From Anaeromyxobacter oryzae (GTDB taxonomy: Bacteria; Myxococcota; Myxococcia; Myxococcales; Anaeromyxobacteraceae): DNA of 64,000 nucleotides. The notes under the pieces were generated by a model. The model did no database searches. It saw only the letters and a program-made list of their open reading frames with translations, and was not told where the DNA came from. This document shows, in pieces, positions 31,568 through 39,016 of the stretch. Position 1 is the stretch's first letter. Every line of letters begins with the position of its first letter. The translations under genes were made by a program, and so were the position numbers. The stretch covers positions 4,460,481 through 4,524,480 of the forward strand of contig NZ_AP025591.1 of NCBI RefSeq assembly GCF_023169945.1. The letters run 5' to 3'.

Positions 31568-33880
31568 TCACCCACCGTCAATCAGCGGCGCGCCGGGGCC
31601 CGCGTCGAACCGGCACCGCCGGAGCGCGGCCTCGACGCGCGCGCGGTCGGCCGCGCCCTGCGGCGCCGCGAGCAGCTCCCTGAGCGTCGCCGCGCCGGCG
31701 TCCGTGGCGCCCGAGGCGCAGCGCGCCTCGCCGAGCCCGAGCCGCGCCTCGCGCTCCAGGACGGGCGGGAGCGCGCCCTCCGTCGCGCGCGCGAGCTCGA
31801 CCGCGGCGGCGGCGTCGTCGCCGCGCGACGCGAGCGTGCGGCCGACGAGGTAGGCGGAGAGCGGATGACGCACGCGCGCGACCCGGGCCAGCGCGGTCGC
31901 GGGGTCCTCGAGCCCGAGCAGGTAGGGCCGCGCCGCCGTCGCGAGGTCGGGGTCGCCCGCGGCGACGAGCTTGGCCTGGAGCAGCCGCGTCTCGGCGCGG
32001 TCCGGGTGCGTGCCGAGCACCTGCAGCCACGCCGACGCGGCGCCGGCGACGTCGTCGCGGCGCCAGGCGAGATCCCCCTCCGCTCCCAGGATCGCGGCCC
32101 GGAGCGCCGCGTCGCCGTCCGCGCGCCGGGACGCGAGGTGATAGGCCTCGAGCGCCGGCTCGAGCGCGCCGGCGCGGGCGAGCACGTCGGCCCGCGCCTT
32201 GAGCGCGCCCGCGGAGCCGGTGAGCGCCGCGGTGCGATCGTACAGCGCGCACGCCTCCTCCACGCGCCCCGCTGCGGCCGCGTCCGCCGCCTGCCCCTCC
32301 AGCGCCGCCGCCTCGCGCGCGCACGGGCGGGCGAACACGCTCGGCCGGGTCAGCCGCGCGCGCGCCGCGATCCGGAGCCCGTCCGGCACCGCCGTGCCGT
32401 CCAGGAACCGCTGCCACTCCGCGACGAGCGCCGGGAGCGGCTTCCCGATGGCGACCGCGAGGTCCCCCGAGCCATACGCGTCCCGGACGTGGTCCGCGCC
32501 GTAGCGATCGACGAGGAAGGAGATGAAGCTGCCCGCGGCGGTGTACGCGCGCGCCGGGGCCTGCGCCCAGAAGCCGGCCGGCCCGACGATCCGGGCGACG
32601 TCGGGGAGGAGGTCGAGGTCGCGCGCCGCGCGCGACCACTCGTGCACGGTCCAGGCGCTCCGCGGGATCTCCATGGCGACCGCGAGCCCTTCGACGAGCC
32701 CCATCGAGACCAGCACCCCGGCCCGCGCCGGCACGCGGAGCGGTCCGTGCGCCGCCGCGGCGGCCACCGCGTGGGCGACCTCGTGGCGGAGGACCGGGTG
32801 CGGCAGGGGCGCGTCCCCGAGGTGGATCTCGGCGAGCCACGGCTTCGTGTACTCGGTCGCGGCGGCGCCGACGAGGCGCCGCTTCTCCTCCGCGCTCCGG
32901 TAGACGAACACGGTGACGTGCGGCGGGGCGGCGATGGCGAGGGCGCGCGCGACGTCCGCGACGTGGAACTCGCACTCGCGGAGCAGCTCCGCCGCCGCCG
33001 CCGGGGGCTTCTCGGCGGGGAGCACGAGCGTGCAGCGGGGGCCGCCGCGCGTCGCGCCGAGCGCGCGCACGATGGCCGCGCGCGTCGCCGCCGGGCTCCG
33101 CCCCTCGCCGGCGGCGGTGCGCGCGAGGGAGAGCGCCGTGAGGGCCGCCGTCGCGAGGAGGAGCGCGATCCAGGGCGCGCGGGGGGCGCGGATCGGCCCC
33201 GTCCCGGGCGCGACCGCGACGGGCCGGCGGACGAGCGCCGCGGTCCACGCGAGGACCACGACGGCCCAGGCCGTGGACTCCGCCGCGGCGGCGAGCAGGC
33301 GCGGATCGAGCGGCAGCCGCTCGTCGTAGAGCGGCCCCGGCCAGTATCCGAGGAGCGGGTCGAGCGCGGACGCGGCGGGGCCGAGGTACAGCGCCCGGAG
33401 CGTCAGCGCCAGGGAGCCGGCGACCACGGCCGCATAGAGCAGCACGGCCACGGCGCGGCGGCCCCCCGCGAGGAACGTCGCCGCGACGGCGAGCGCCGTC
33501 CCGAGGAGGAGCGACGGCGCCGCGAGGACCGGGAGGAACCCCGAGGACGGGAGGACGCGGCACGGGCCGAGCGCCGCGCGCGCCGCGTTCGACGCGAAGA
33601 GGAGCGCGAGGAGGAGCCCGCCCGTCGCGGCCGCCGCCCCGAACGCGGCGCCGGGCGACGGCGTCGCGCGGGCGCGCTCGATCCGCGCCGCGGCGACGCC
33701 GAGCCACGGCGCGAGCGCGAGCGCCGCGAGGAGCGCGCCCGCCTCGCCGAGCTCGTACCCGGGGGCGTCGAGCAGCGGCACCCAGCCGCCCGCGAACCCG
33801 AGCGCGATCAGCGCGATCGCGGCCACGGCCACGGAGGGACGCCGGGCGAGCGTGCGCAAGGTCTCTGGCGGTCGGCTCAC
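31568..33880 (-). CDS. membrane metallopeptidase (HExxH, peptidase MA-like) with TPR tail
   Basis: A 770-residue three-part protein. The first ~260 residues contain seven or more hydrophobic helices. A domain with the zinc-peptidase motif RHEVAHA (His366, Glu367, His370) follows; about 28 residues on is VEGLA, whose Glu (about 398) suits the third zinc ligand of a gluzincin. Upstream strands (HVTVFVYRSAEEKRRLVG) and the downstream AGSFISFLVDRYG segment are typical of peptidase MA-like domains. Residues about 530-760 are TPR/SEL-like helices (ACALYDRTAALTG). The catalytic domain is probably periplasmic. The GTG at 33880 was chosen since the upstream extension is not protein-like. Divergent from the PilZ gene. 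Confidence 0.72.
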   Translation of the reverse strand: MSRPPETLRTLARRPSVAVAAIALIALGFAGGWVPLLDAPGYELGEAGALLAALALAPWLGVAAARIERARATPSPGAAFGAAAATGGLLLALLFASNAARAALGPCRVLPSSGFLPVLAAPSLLLGTALAVAATFLAGGRRAVAVLLYAAVVAGSLALTLRALYLGPAASALDPLLGYWPGPLYDERLPLDPRLLAAAAESTAWAVVVLAWTAALVRRPVAVAPGTGPIRAPRAPWIALLLATAALTALSLARTAAGEGRSPAATRAAIVRALGATRGGPRCTLVLPAEKPPAAAAELLRECEFHVADVARALAIAAPPHVTVFVYRSAEEKRRLVGAAATEYTKPWLAEIHLGDAPLPHPVLRHEVAHAVAAAAAHGPLRVPARAGVLVSMGLVEGLAVAMEIPRSAWTVHEWSRAARDLDLLPDVARIVGPAGFWAQAPARAYTAAGSFISFLVDRYGADHVRDAYGSGDLAVAIGKPLPALVAEWQRFLDGTAVPDGLRIAARARLTRPSVFARPCAREAAALEGQAADAAAAGRVEEACALYDRTAALTGSAGALKARADVLARAGALEPALEAYHLASRRADGDAALRAAILGAEGDLAWRRDDVAGAASAWLQVLGTHPDRAETRLLQAKLVAAGDPDLATAARPYLLGLEDPATALARVARVRHPLSAYLVGRTLASRGDDAAAAVELARATEGALPPVLEREARLGLGEARCASGATDAGAATLRELLAAPQGAADRARVEAALRRCRFDAGPGAPLIDGG

Positions 33881-33947
33881 GCGGACACGATATCGGAACG
33901 GGGCGGAACTACCGCGCCCCGGCGAGGGCGGGATAACATGCCGCCCG

Positions 33948-34313
33948 ATGCCGGAACACCGCGAGCACGGGCGCGCGCCCATCGAGCTCAAGGTCGACTA
34001 CAAGAAGCTCAACAGCTTCTTCGCCGACTACACGAGGAACATCTCGAAGGGCGGCACGTTCATCCGGACCAAGAAGACGCTCCCCGTCGGGACGCGCTTC
34101 CTGTTCCGCCTCGTCGTGCCCGGCCGCGCGTCGCCGTTCGAGCTGAACGGCGAGGTCGTTCACGCGAGCGCGAACGCCGACGAGCCCGGGATGGGCATCC
34201 GCTTCGTCTGGTCCGACGACCGCGAGCGCGCGGAGTTCGAGGCGATCGTCGAGCGGCTCATGAACGAGTCCCTCGGGCCGCTCGTCGCGCAGCGGCTGCT
34301 GCGGAAGCAGTAG
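33948..34313 (+). CDS. PilZ-domain cyclic-di-GMP receptor, Myxococcus type
   Basis: A 121-residue single-domain PilZ protein. The c-di-GMP-binding residues are visible: an arginine motif at the N-terminus (REHGRAP) and NISKGGTFI, the N-x-S-x-GG motif. The stretch TRNISKGGTFIRTKKTLPVG is characteristic of the PilZ subgroup defined from Myxococcus (TIGR02266). Nothing else is attached, so it should act by docking on a partner when c-di-GMP rises. The ATG at 33948 is the start; GATAAC 10 bases upstream may be a -10 element. Position next to the gliding locus and the MshEN protein 9 kb away suggests c-di-GMP input into motility or surface behaviour, an inference. Confidence 0.88.
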   Translation: MPEHREHGRAPIELKVDYKKLNSFFADYTRNISKGGTFIRTKKTLPVGTRFLFRLVVPGRASPFELNGEVVHASANADEPGMGIRFVWSDDRERAEFEAIVERLMNESLGPLVAQRLLRKQ

Positions 34314-34318
34314 GTCGC

Positions 34319-34783
34319 CTACTGCACTCCCTCGAAGCGGACCATGTCGCCCCTGGCGATGCCGTGCGCCTTGGCCCATCCGCCGTTGACCTCGAGGACG
34401 TAGCGGCTCGGGGCGCCGACGTCCCGCGTGGTGAGCGTCCGCGGCTCCGCGTTCTCGACGATGCCGACGATGCGGCCCGTGTCGTCGATGAAGATCATGT
34501 CGAGCGGGATGAGGGTGTTCTTCATCCAGAACCCGTGCGGCTCGCTCTCGTCGAAGACGAAGAGCATCCCCGCGTCGGGATCGAGCTTCTCGCGGTACAT
34601 GAGCCCGCGCGTCCGGGACTCCGGCGTGCGCGCGACCTCGACGGCGACGGCGTGGCGCGCGCCCGCGGCGGTCGTCAAGACGACGCGCCCGGTGGGGCGC
34701 GCGGGCTCCGAGGTGCTCTTGCCGGAGGCGCAGGCCACGGTGGCGAGGACGGCGGCGGCCAGCGCGGCCCCTCGCACGATCAC
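34319..34783 (-). CDS. DUF192-family lipoprotein
   Basis: A 154-residue predicted lipoprotein (leader ending ATVAC, Cys18) with one DUF192 domain (PF02643). Family hallmarks are RTRGLMYREKLDPDAGMLFVF, FWMKNTLIPLDMIFID and GGWAKAHGIARGDMVRF. DUF192 proteins are small secreted beta-barrel-like proteins of unknown function. The GTG at 34783 overlaps the stop of the upstream Cys-rich lipoprotein gene (GTGA at 34780-34783), so the two are translationally coupled and may work together in the envelope. The gene ends 5 bases from the PilZ stop on the other strand. Confidence 0.88.
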   Translation of the reverse strand: MIVRGAALAAAVLATVACASGKSTSEPARPTGRVVLTTAAGARHAVAVEVARTPESRTRGLMYREKLDPDAGMLFVFDESEPHGFWMKNTLIPLDMIFIDDTGRIVGIVENAEPRTLTTRDVGAPSRYVLEVNGGWAKAHGIARGDMVRFEGVQ

Positions 34784-35211
34784 TGGCGCGGGACCACGCA
34801 GTACGACGAGAACCGGATCTCGCCGAGGTAGCGCTGCTTCGTCGTCTCGTCGAGGGTGGCGAGGAACGCCGGATCGAGGACGATCTGATCGCAGACGAGC
34901 CCCGTGCTCGACGAGTAGCAGTCCGCGTTCGAGACGCACGGCTTCGAGCAGTACCCGCACGCTTCCCCCGAGCAGGAGCCGTACTTCGAGCCCTCCGGTG
35001 CGGGGGAGACGATGCAGGTGAGGTCGTCGCAGCCGATGTTGCCCGACTCGAAGTAGTCGCCCTGCGCCGTGGAGGGCGTCGGCGGCGGGATCGAGCCATC
35101 GGCGCGATTCCATGTGAGGGTGCAGCGCGAGCCCACGGCGGGGCGCTGGCACGCCGCGATCGCGGTGACGCCGGACACTACGAGTAGGAGCCGCGCAAGT
35201 CGGATGGACAT
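34780..35211 (-). CDS. cglC: Cys-rich gliding lipoprotein, CglC/GltK-like
   Basis: A 143-residue predicted outer-membrane lipoprotein (leader ends AIAAC, Cys21) with eleven cysteines in all, several in the cluster GSCSGEACGYCSKPC and NADCYSSSTGLVCD, so a disulfide-rich fold is likely. In Myxococcus a Cys-rich lipoprotein, CglC (GltK), is encoded next to gltB-gltA-gltC and is needed for adventurous gliding. Here the gene stands divergently beside the same three genes. The symbol rests on that synteny and general resemblance, not on an alignment. The start at 35211 places the leader correctly. It is coupled to the DUF192 gene downstream. Confidence 0.6.
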   Translation of the reverse strand: MSIRLARLLLVVSGVTAIAACQRPAVGSRCTLTWNRADGSIPPPTPSTAQGDYFESGNIGCDDLTCIVSPAPEGSKYGSCSGEACGYCSKPCVSNADCYSSSTGLVCDQIVLDPAFLATLDETTKQRYLGEIRFSSYCVVPRQ

Positions 35212-35324
35212 GGCTCGACGGCAATCGTTAGCACGCGATCGTGAATGCGACAAGGAACGCTCCGGGTGAAGCCACAGCGCCCTACAACCGCGCACGATCT
35301 CGCCTTTCCGCGAAGGTCGGTCCG

Positions 35325-35353
35325 TTGCCCCTCCACCGACCTTTGGCTAGGAT
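35325..35353 (+). promoter_or_regulatory. promoter of the glt operon
   Basis: TTGCCC (35325-35330), 17 bases, TAGGAT (35348-35353). The predicted start near 35360 leaves a leader of about 25 bases before the ATG at 35385. It is the first promoter of the plus-strand gliding genes. Confidence 0.65.
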
Positions 35354-35384
35354 GCCCCGAGGACGCGGGACAACAAGAGACCAG

Positions 35385-36245
35385 ATGAGAACAACGATCG
35401 CCATCGCGTGCCTCATCGCCTCGGCTCCCGCGTTCGCGCAGGAGATACCGGGCATCGACCTGTCGCAGCCTCCACCTCCGCAGCGCGAGCAGCCCCCGGC
35501 GGAGAAGCAACCCTCCGATGAGGGCGAGCTCCCGCCGGTGGATCTCTCGAAGCCGCAGGGCGAGCCGAAGCCGCCGCCCGCGCCGAGCGCCGCGAAGGAG
35601 GAGGAGAAGAAGGGGGGCGCCCCGTTCTCGGAGAAGGACGTCGCGCTCGGAGACAAGGTGAAGGCGGTCCAGCGAAAGGGCTTCCTGAAGCGCGGCCGCT
35701 TCGAGCTCACGCCGACCTTCGCGGCGACCGTGAACGACGCCTTCTACGAGAAGTTCGGCGGCGGTCTCCGGTTCGCGTACAGCCTCCAGGACAGCTTCGC
35801 GCTCGCGCTCCGCGGCAACTGGTTCACCCCGTACCGCACCGACAACGTGCGCGTCGGGAAGCTCGCGATGCAGAGCCAGCTGCTCTCGTCGCAGCTCACC
35901 GGCCAGGTGATGCTCGACGGCGTGTGGTCGCCCATCTACGGGAAGGCCGCGTTCCTCGGGAAGAACATCGTCCACTTCGACCTGTATCTCGCGGCGGGCT
36001 TCGGGGCCGTGTGGAGCGCGACGAGCTTCGCGCCGCGCAACGAGGGGCCGCACTTCGCCACCGATCTCGGCGGCGGCGTCCGCTTCTATCCGAAGGAGTG
36101 GTTCGCGTTCGACCTCGGGCTGATGGCGACGCTCTACCCGGATCAGCCGGTGGAGTCGGTGCCCGGCACGGTCCAGAAGGTGTTCGTGGCGAACGTGGGC
36201 ATCTCGTTCTTCTTCCCGACGACCTTCGAGTACTACTACCCATGA
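35385..36245 (+). CDS. gltB: outer-membrane barrel protein of the Glt complex (GltB-like)
   Basis: A 286-residue envelope protein. The signal peptide (residues 1-18, ending AFAQ) is followed by an 85-residue Pro/Lys/Glu-rich disordered segment with two IDLSQP/VDLSKP repeats. A beta barrel of about 190 residues follows, beginning RGRFELTPTFAATVNDAFY and ending with the aromatic terminus typical of BamA substrates (FFFPTTFEYYYP). In Myxococcus two paralogous barrels, GltA and GltB, with GltC form the outer-membrane module of the gliding machine. This first barrel is called GltB by gene order after CglC/GltK. The ATG at 35385 follows a good promoter. Overlaps the next gene by ATGA. Confidence 0.65.
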   Translation: MRTTIAIACLIASAPAFAQEIPGIDLSQPPPPQREQPPAEKQPSDEGELPPVDLSKPQGEPKPPPAPSAAKEEEKKGGAPFSEKDVALGDKVKAVQRKGFLKRGRFELTPTFAATVNDAFYEKFGGGLRFAYSLQDSFALALRGNWFTPYRTDNVRVGKLAMQSQLLSSQLTGQVMLDGVWSPIYGKAAFLGKNIVHFDLYLAAGFGAVWSATSFAPRNEGPHFATDLGGGVRFYPKEWFAFDLGLMATLYPDQPVESVPGTVQKVFVANVGISFFFPTTFEYYYP

Positions 36246-37018
36246 CCGCGCCTCGCTCCCGCGCCCGCGCCGCCCTCGTCGCCCTCGCCGCCGTCGCGGC
36301 GCTCGCGGCGCCCGCCGCGGCGCGCGCCCAGTCCAAGTCCGACGCGTTCGCCGGGAAGATTCCGCCCGTCTCGGGCCAGCTGTACCGCACGGGCGGGCGC
36401 TTCGAGCTCACGCTCGGCGGGAACCTCTCGCTGAACGACGCGTTCTTCTCGAAGTACTTCGGCGGCGTGAAGCTCGCGTACCACCTGAACGACTACTTCT
36501 TCGTCGGCGCGCAGGTCGCGACGGGCACGGCGGTCCGCGCGGGCTCCGCGGTGGTCTGCGACACGCGCAACGGCTGCTCGAACGCGTCGGACCAGGCCCT
36601 GTACCAGGTGCCGGGCGACCTCAAGATGATGGGCGGGCTCGAGGTGGGCTGGTCGCCGATCTACGGGAAGCTGAGCCTGGCCGCGGAGCGCGTCGCGCAC
36701 TTCGACCTCTCGCTGCTCCTCGGCGCGGACTACATCACCTACGAGAAGGTGCTCTCCGCGGGCGACGCCGCGGTCCTCGCCGCCGCCGGCCAGCACCCGC
36801 CCGACGCGTCGACGATCGGCGGGCACGTCGGCGTCGGGCTGCGGTTCTTCTTCTCCGAGTGGCTCGCCGCCCGCATCGAGTTCAAGGACTACGTGTACGT
36901 GGTCCCGGTGCCGAACTGGCAGGAGGGCGGCGGCGCCCGGAAGGACGTGCAGAACCAGCTCTTCACCGAGCTCGGGCTGTCGGTCTTCTTCCCGTTCCAG
37001 AACCGCTCGACCCCCTAG
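36242..37018 (+). CDS. gltA: outer-membrane barrel protein of the Glt complex (GltA-like)
   Basis: A 258-residue paralogue of the preceding protein: signal peptide (ending AARAQ, about residue 29), then a barrel starting TGGRFELTLGGNLSLNDAFFSKYFGG and ending LGLSVFFPFQNRSTP. The two barrels share GRFELT, NDAF and WSPIYGK, which supports duplication. It lacks the proline-rich insert. A pair of cysteines (CDTRNGC) in one loop may form a disulfide. In the Myxococcus model GltA/GltB connect the periplasmic machine to surface adhesin. Named GltA by order. ATGA overlap with gltB and only 6 bases to gltC show a single operon. Confidence 0.65.
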   Translation: MTAPRSRARAALVALAAVAALAAPAAARAQSKSDAFAGKIPPVSGQLYRTGGRFELTLGGNLSLNDAFFSKYFGGVKLAYHLNDYFFVGAQVATGTAVRAGSAVVCDTRNGCSNASDQALYQVPGDLKMMGGLEVGWSPIYGKLSLAAERVAHFDLSLLLGADYITYEKVLSAGDAAVLAAAGQHPPDASTIGGHVGVGLRFFFSEWLAARIEFKDYVYVVPVPNWQEGGGARKDVQNQLFTELGLSVFFPFQNRSTP

Positions 37019-37024
37019 GCCTCC

Positions 37025-38989
37025 ATGCGCGCGCCCATGCCCTACGACTCGCGGTCGAAGCGCCCGCTCGCCCGGGCCGGTCTCGCCCTGCGGCTCGCCG
37101 CGGTCGCGATCCTCCTCGCCGCGGCCGCCGACGCGCGCGCGCAGCTCGGGCTCGATCTGTCCGAGCCGCCGCCGAAGGCCGACAAGCACAAGAAGGACAA
37201 GAAGAAGGCGCCGGCGAAGAAGAAGCCGGCGGCGCCCGCGGCGGAGCCGGAGGCCGAGACGCCCCCGCCCGCGCCGCCGAAGGCCGAGCCGCAGCCGCTC
37301 TCCCAGCCGCTCCCGCCGCCGCAGCCCGCGCCTGCGCCTGCGCGGCCCGCGCCCGCGCGGCCGGCGCAGTCCGGCGACGGGCTCGGGATCGACCTCGGCA
37401 AGGCCACCGCGGCGAGCGGCGTCGCGAAGGAGCGGCTCGAGGCCGCGAAGCGGCTCCTCCAGGACGGCGCGAACGACACCGCCGCCATCGCCTTCGACCA
37501 GATCCTCCGCGACCCGGCGCTCGCGCCGGCGCACGACGAGGCCCGGTACCAGCTCGGGAAGACGCTCGTCCGGATGGGCCTGTACCACTCCGCGCTCGCC
37601 ACGTTCGACGAGGTCCTCGACCTCGGCCCGCAGGGCCGCTTCTACGGCTCGTCGATGGAGTGGCTCTTCTTCGTGGGGAGGAAGCTCAAGAACGAGCAGC
37701 CGCTCCTCTCGCGCGTGGCCCGTCACGCCCGCGACGCGTTCCCCCCGGGCTACGAGGACAAGTTCCACTTCCTCCTCGCCAAGTACGAGTTCGAGCGCGG
37801 GCGCGCGCTGCAGGAGGCGGGGCGCGCCGGCGAGGCGAAGACGGCCTGGACCGAGGCGCGGCGCCTCGCGTCGCTCGTGCGCGAGCAGGCCGGCGCCGCG
37901 GCCGCGCCGTCGGGCGACGCCCCCGCGGTCGACGAGGGCGACGTGTTCGCCAAGGCGCGGTTCGTGGACGGCCTGGTCCTCTACTCCGAGGGTGACGCGC
38001 AGTCGGCGTCGAACGCCTTCAAGGACGTGGTCCGGCTCACGAACCCGAAGCGCGGCCGCCGCGCCGATCCGGAGCTGCGCGAGCTCGCGTTCCTGCAGCT
38101 CGCCCGGATCCACTACGAGAACCGCCAGAATCGCTACGCCATCTTCTACTACGACAAGATGCCGTGGGGCGGCGAGAGCTGGCTCGAGGGGCTGTGGGAG
38201 GCCTCGTACGCGCACTATCGCATCGGCGACTACGAGAAGACCCTCGGCAACCTCCTCACGCTGCAGTCGCCGTACTTCGAGGACGAGTACTACCCGGAGT
38301 CGTACGTCCTCAAGGCGATCGTCTACTACGAGAACTGCCGGTACCCGGAGGCGCGCCTCGTGCTCGAGACGTTCTCCGGGCGCTACGAGTCCGTGTACGA
38401 CGAGCTCACGAAGATCACCGCCGGGTCGCAGCCGCCGGCGTACTACTACGACCTCATCGCCGACGCGCAGCGCGCGGGCAGCAGCATCACCCGCAAGATC
38501 ATGAAGCTGGCCTTCACGGACCAGAACGTCCGGCGGCTCGCCGAGTCCATCCAGGAGGTCGACGACGAGGTCGACCTCCGGGTCGGCGCGCAGCGCCCGG
38601 CGTTCCGGGAGTCGGCGCTCGCGAAGCGGCTCGGCGACGCGCTCGCCGCGGAGAAGCGCGGGCTCGTCGAGGAGGCCGGGGCGCGGGCGCGCGCGAAGCT
38701 CGAGTACGAGCGCGACGGCCTCCGGACGCTGCTCGCCCAGGCGCTGCGCATCAAGATCGAGGTGTCGCGCAAGGAGCGCGAGGCGCTCGAGGGCTCCCTC
38801 GCGAAGGGCAGCCAGGTCGAGGTCGTGCGGGATCTCAAGTACTCGCACGCGGTCTCGGACGAGCACCTCTACTGGCCCTACGAGGGCGAGTTCTGGCGCG
38901 ACGAGCTCGGCACGTACTCGTACACGCTCACGAAGGGCTGCAAGGACCGCCTGCCGCGCACCGAAGGCAAGGCCGCCGCGAGCCGCTAG
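37025..38989 (+). CDS. gltC: gliding motility periplasmic protein GltC
   Basis: A 654-residue exported protein. After a signal peptide (ending ADARAQ, about residue 38) comes LDLSEPPPK and a 75-residue Lys/Pro/Ala-rich disordered linker. TPR-type helical repeats follow (AKRLLQDGANDTAAIAFDQI, KTLVRMGLYHSALATFDEV, LARIHYENRQNRYAIFYYDK, SYAHYRIGDYEKTLGNLLTL), then a C-terminal coiled region and a Trp/Tyr-rich end (YWPYEGEFWRDELGTYSY). In Myxococcus GltC is a periplasmic TPR protein that works with the GltA and GltB barrels. The IDL/LDLS motifs shared with the neighbouring barrel protein may be short docking motifs. Start at 37025; a second ATG at 37037 is possible. Confidence 0.8.
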   Translation: MRAPMPYDSRSKRPLARAGLALRLAAVAILLAAAADARAQLGLDLSEPPPKADKHKKDKKKAPAKKKPAAPAAEPEAETPPPAPPKAEPQPLSQPLPPPQPAPAPARPAPARPAQSGDGLGIDLGKATAASGVAKERLEAAKRLLQDGANDTAAIAFDQILRDPALAPAHDEARYQLGKTLVRMGLYHSALATFDEVLDLGPQGRFYGSSMEWLFFVGRKLKNEQPLLSRVARHARDAFPPGYEDKFHFLLAKYEFERGRALQEAGRAGEAKTAWTEARRLASLVREQAGAAAAPSGDAPAVDEGDVFAKARFVDGLVLYSEGDAQSASNAFKDVVRLTNPKRGRRADPELRELAFLQLARIHYENRQNRYAIFYYDKMPWGGESWLEGLWEASYAHYRIGDYEKTLGNLLTLQSPYFEDEYYPESYVLKAIVYYENCRYPEARLVLETFSGRYESVYDELTKITAGSQPPAYYYDLIADAQRAGSSITRKIMKLAFTDQNVRRLAESIQEVDDEVDLRVGAQRPAFRESALAKRLGDALAAEKRGLVEEAGARARAKLEYERDGLRTLLAQALRIKIEVSRKEREALEGSLAKGSQVEVVRDLKYSHAVSDEHLYWPYEGEFWRDELGTYSYTLTKGCKDRLPRTEGKAAASR

Positions 38990-39016
38990 CGCGCGAGAGC
39001 CACGGAGACCCCGCGA

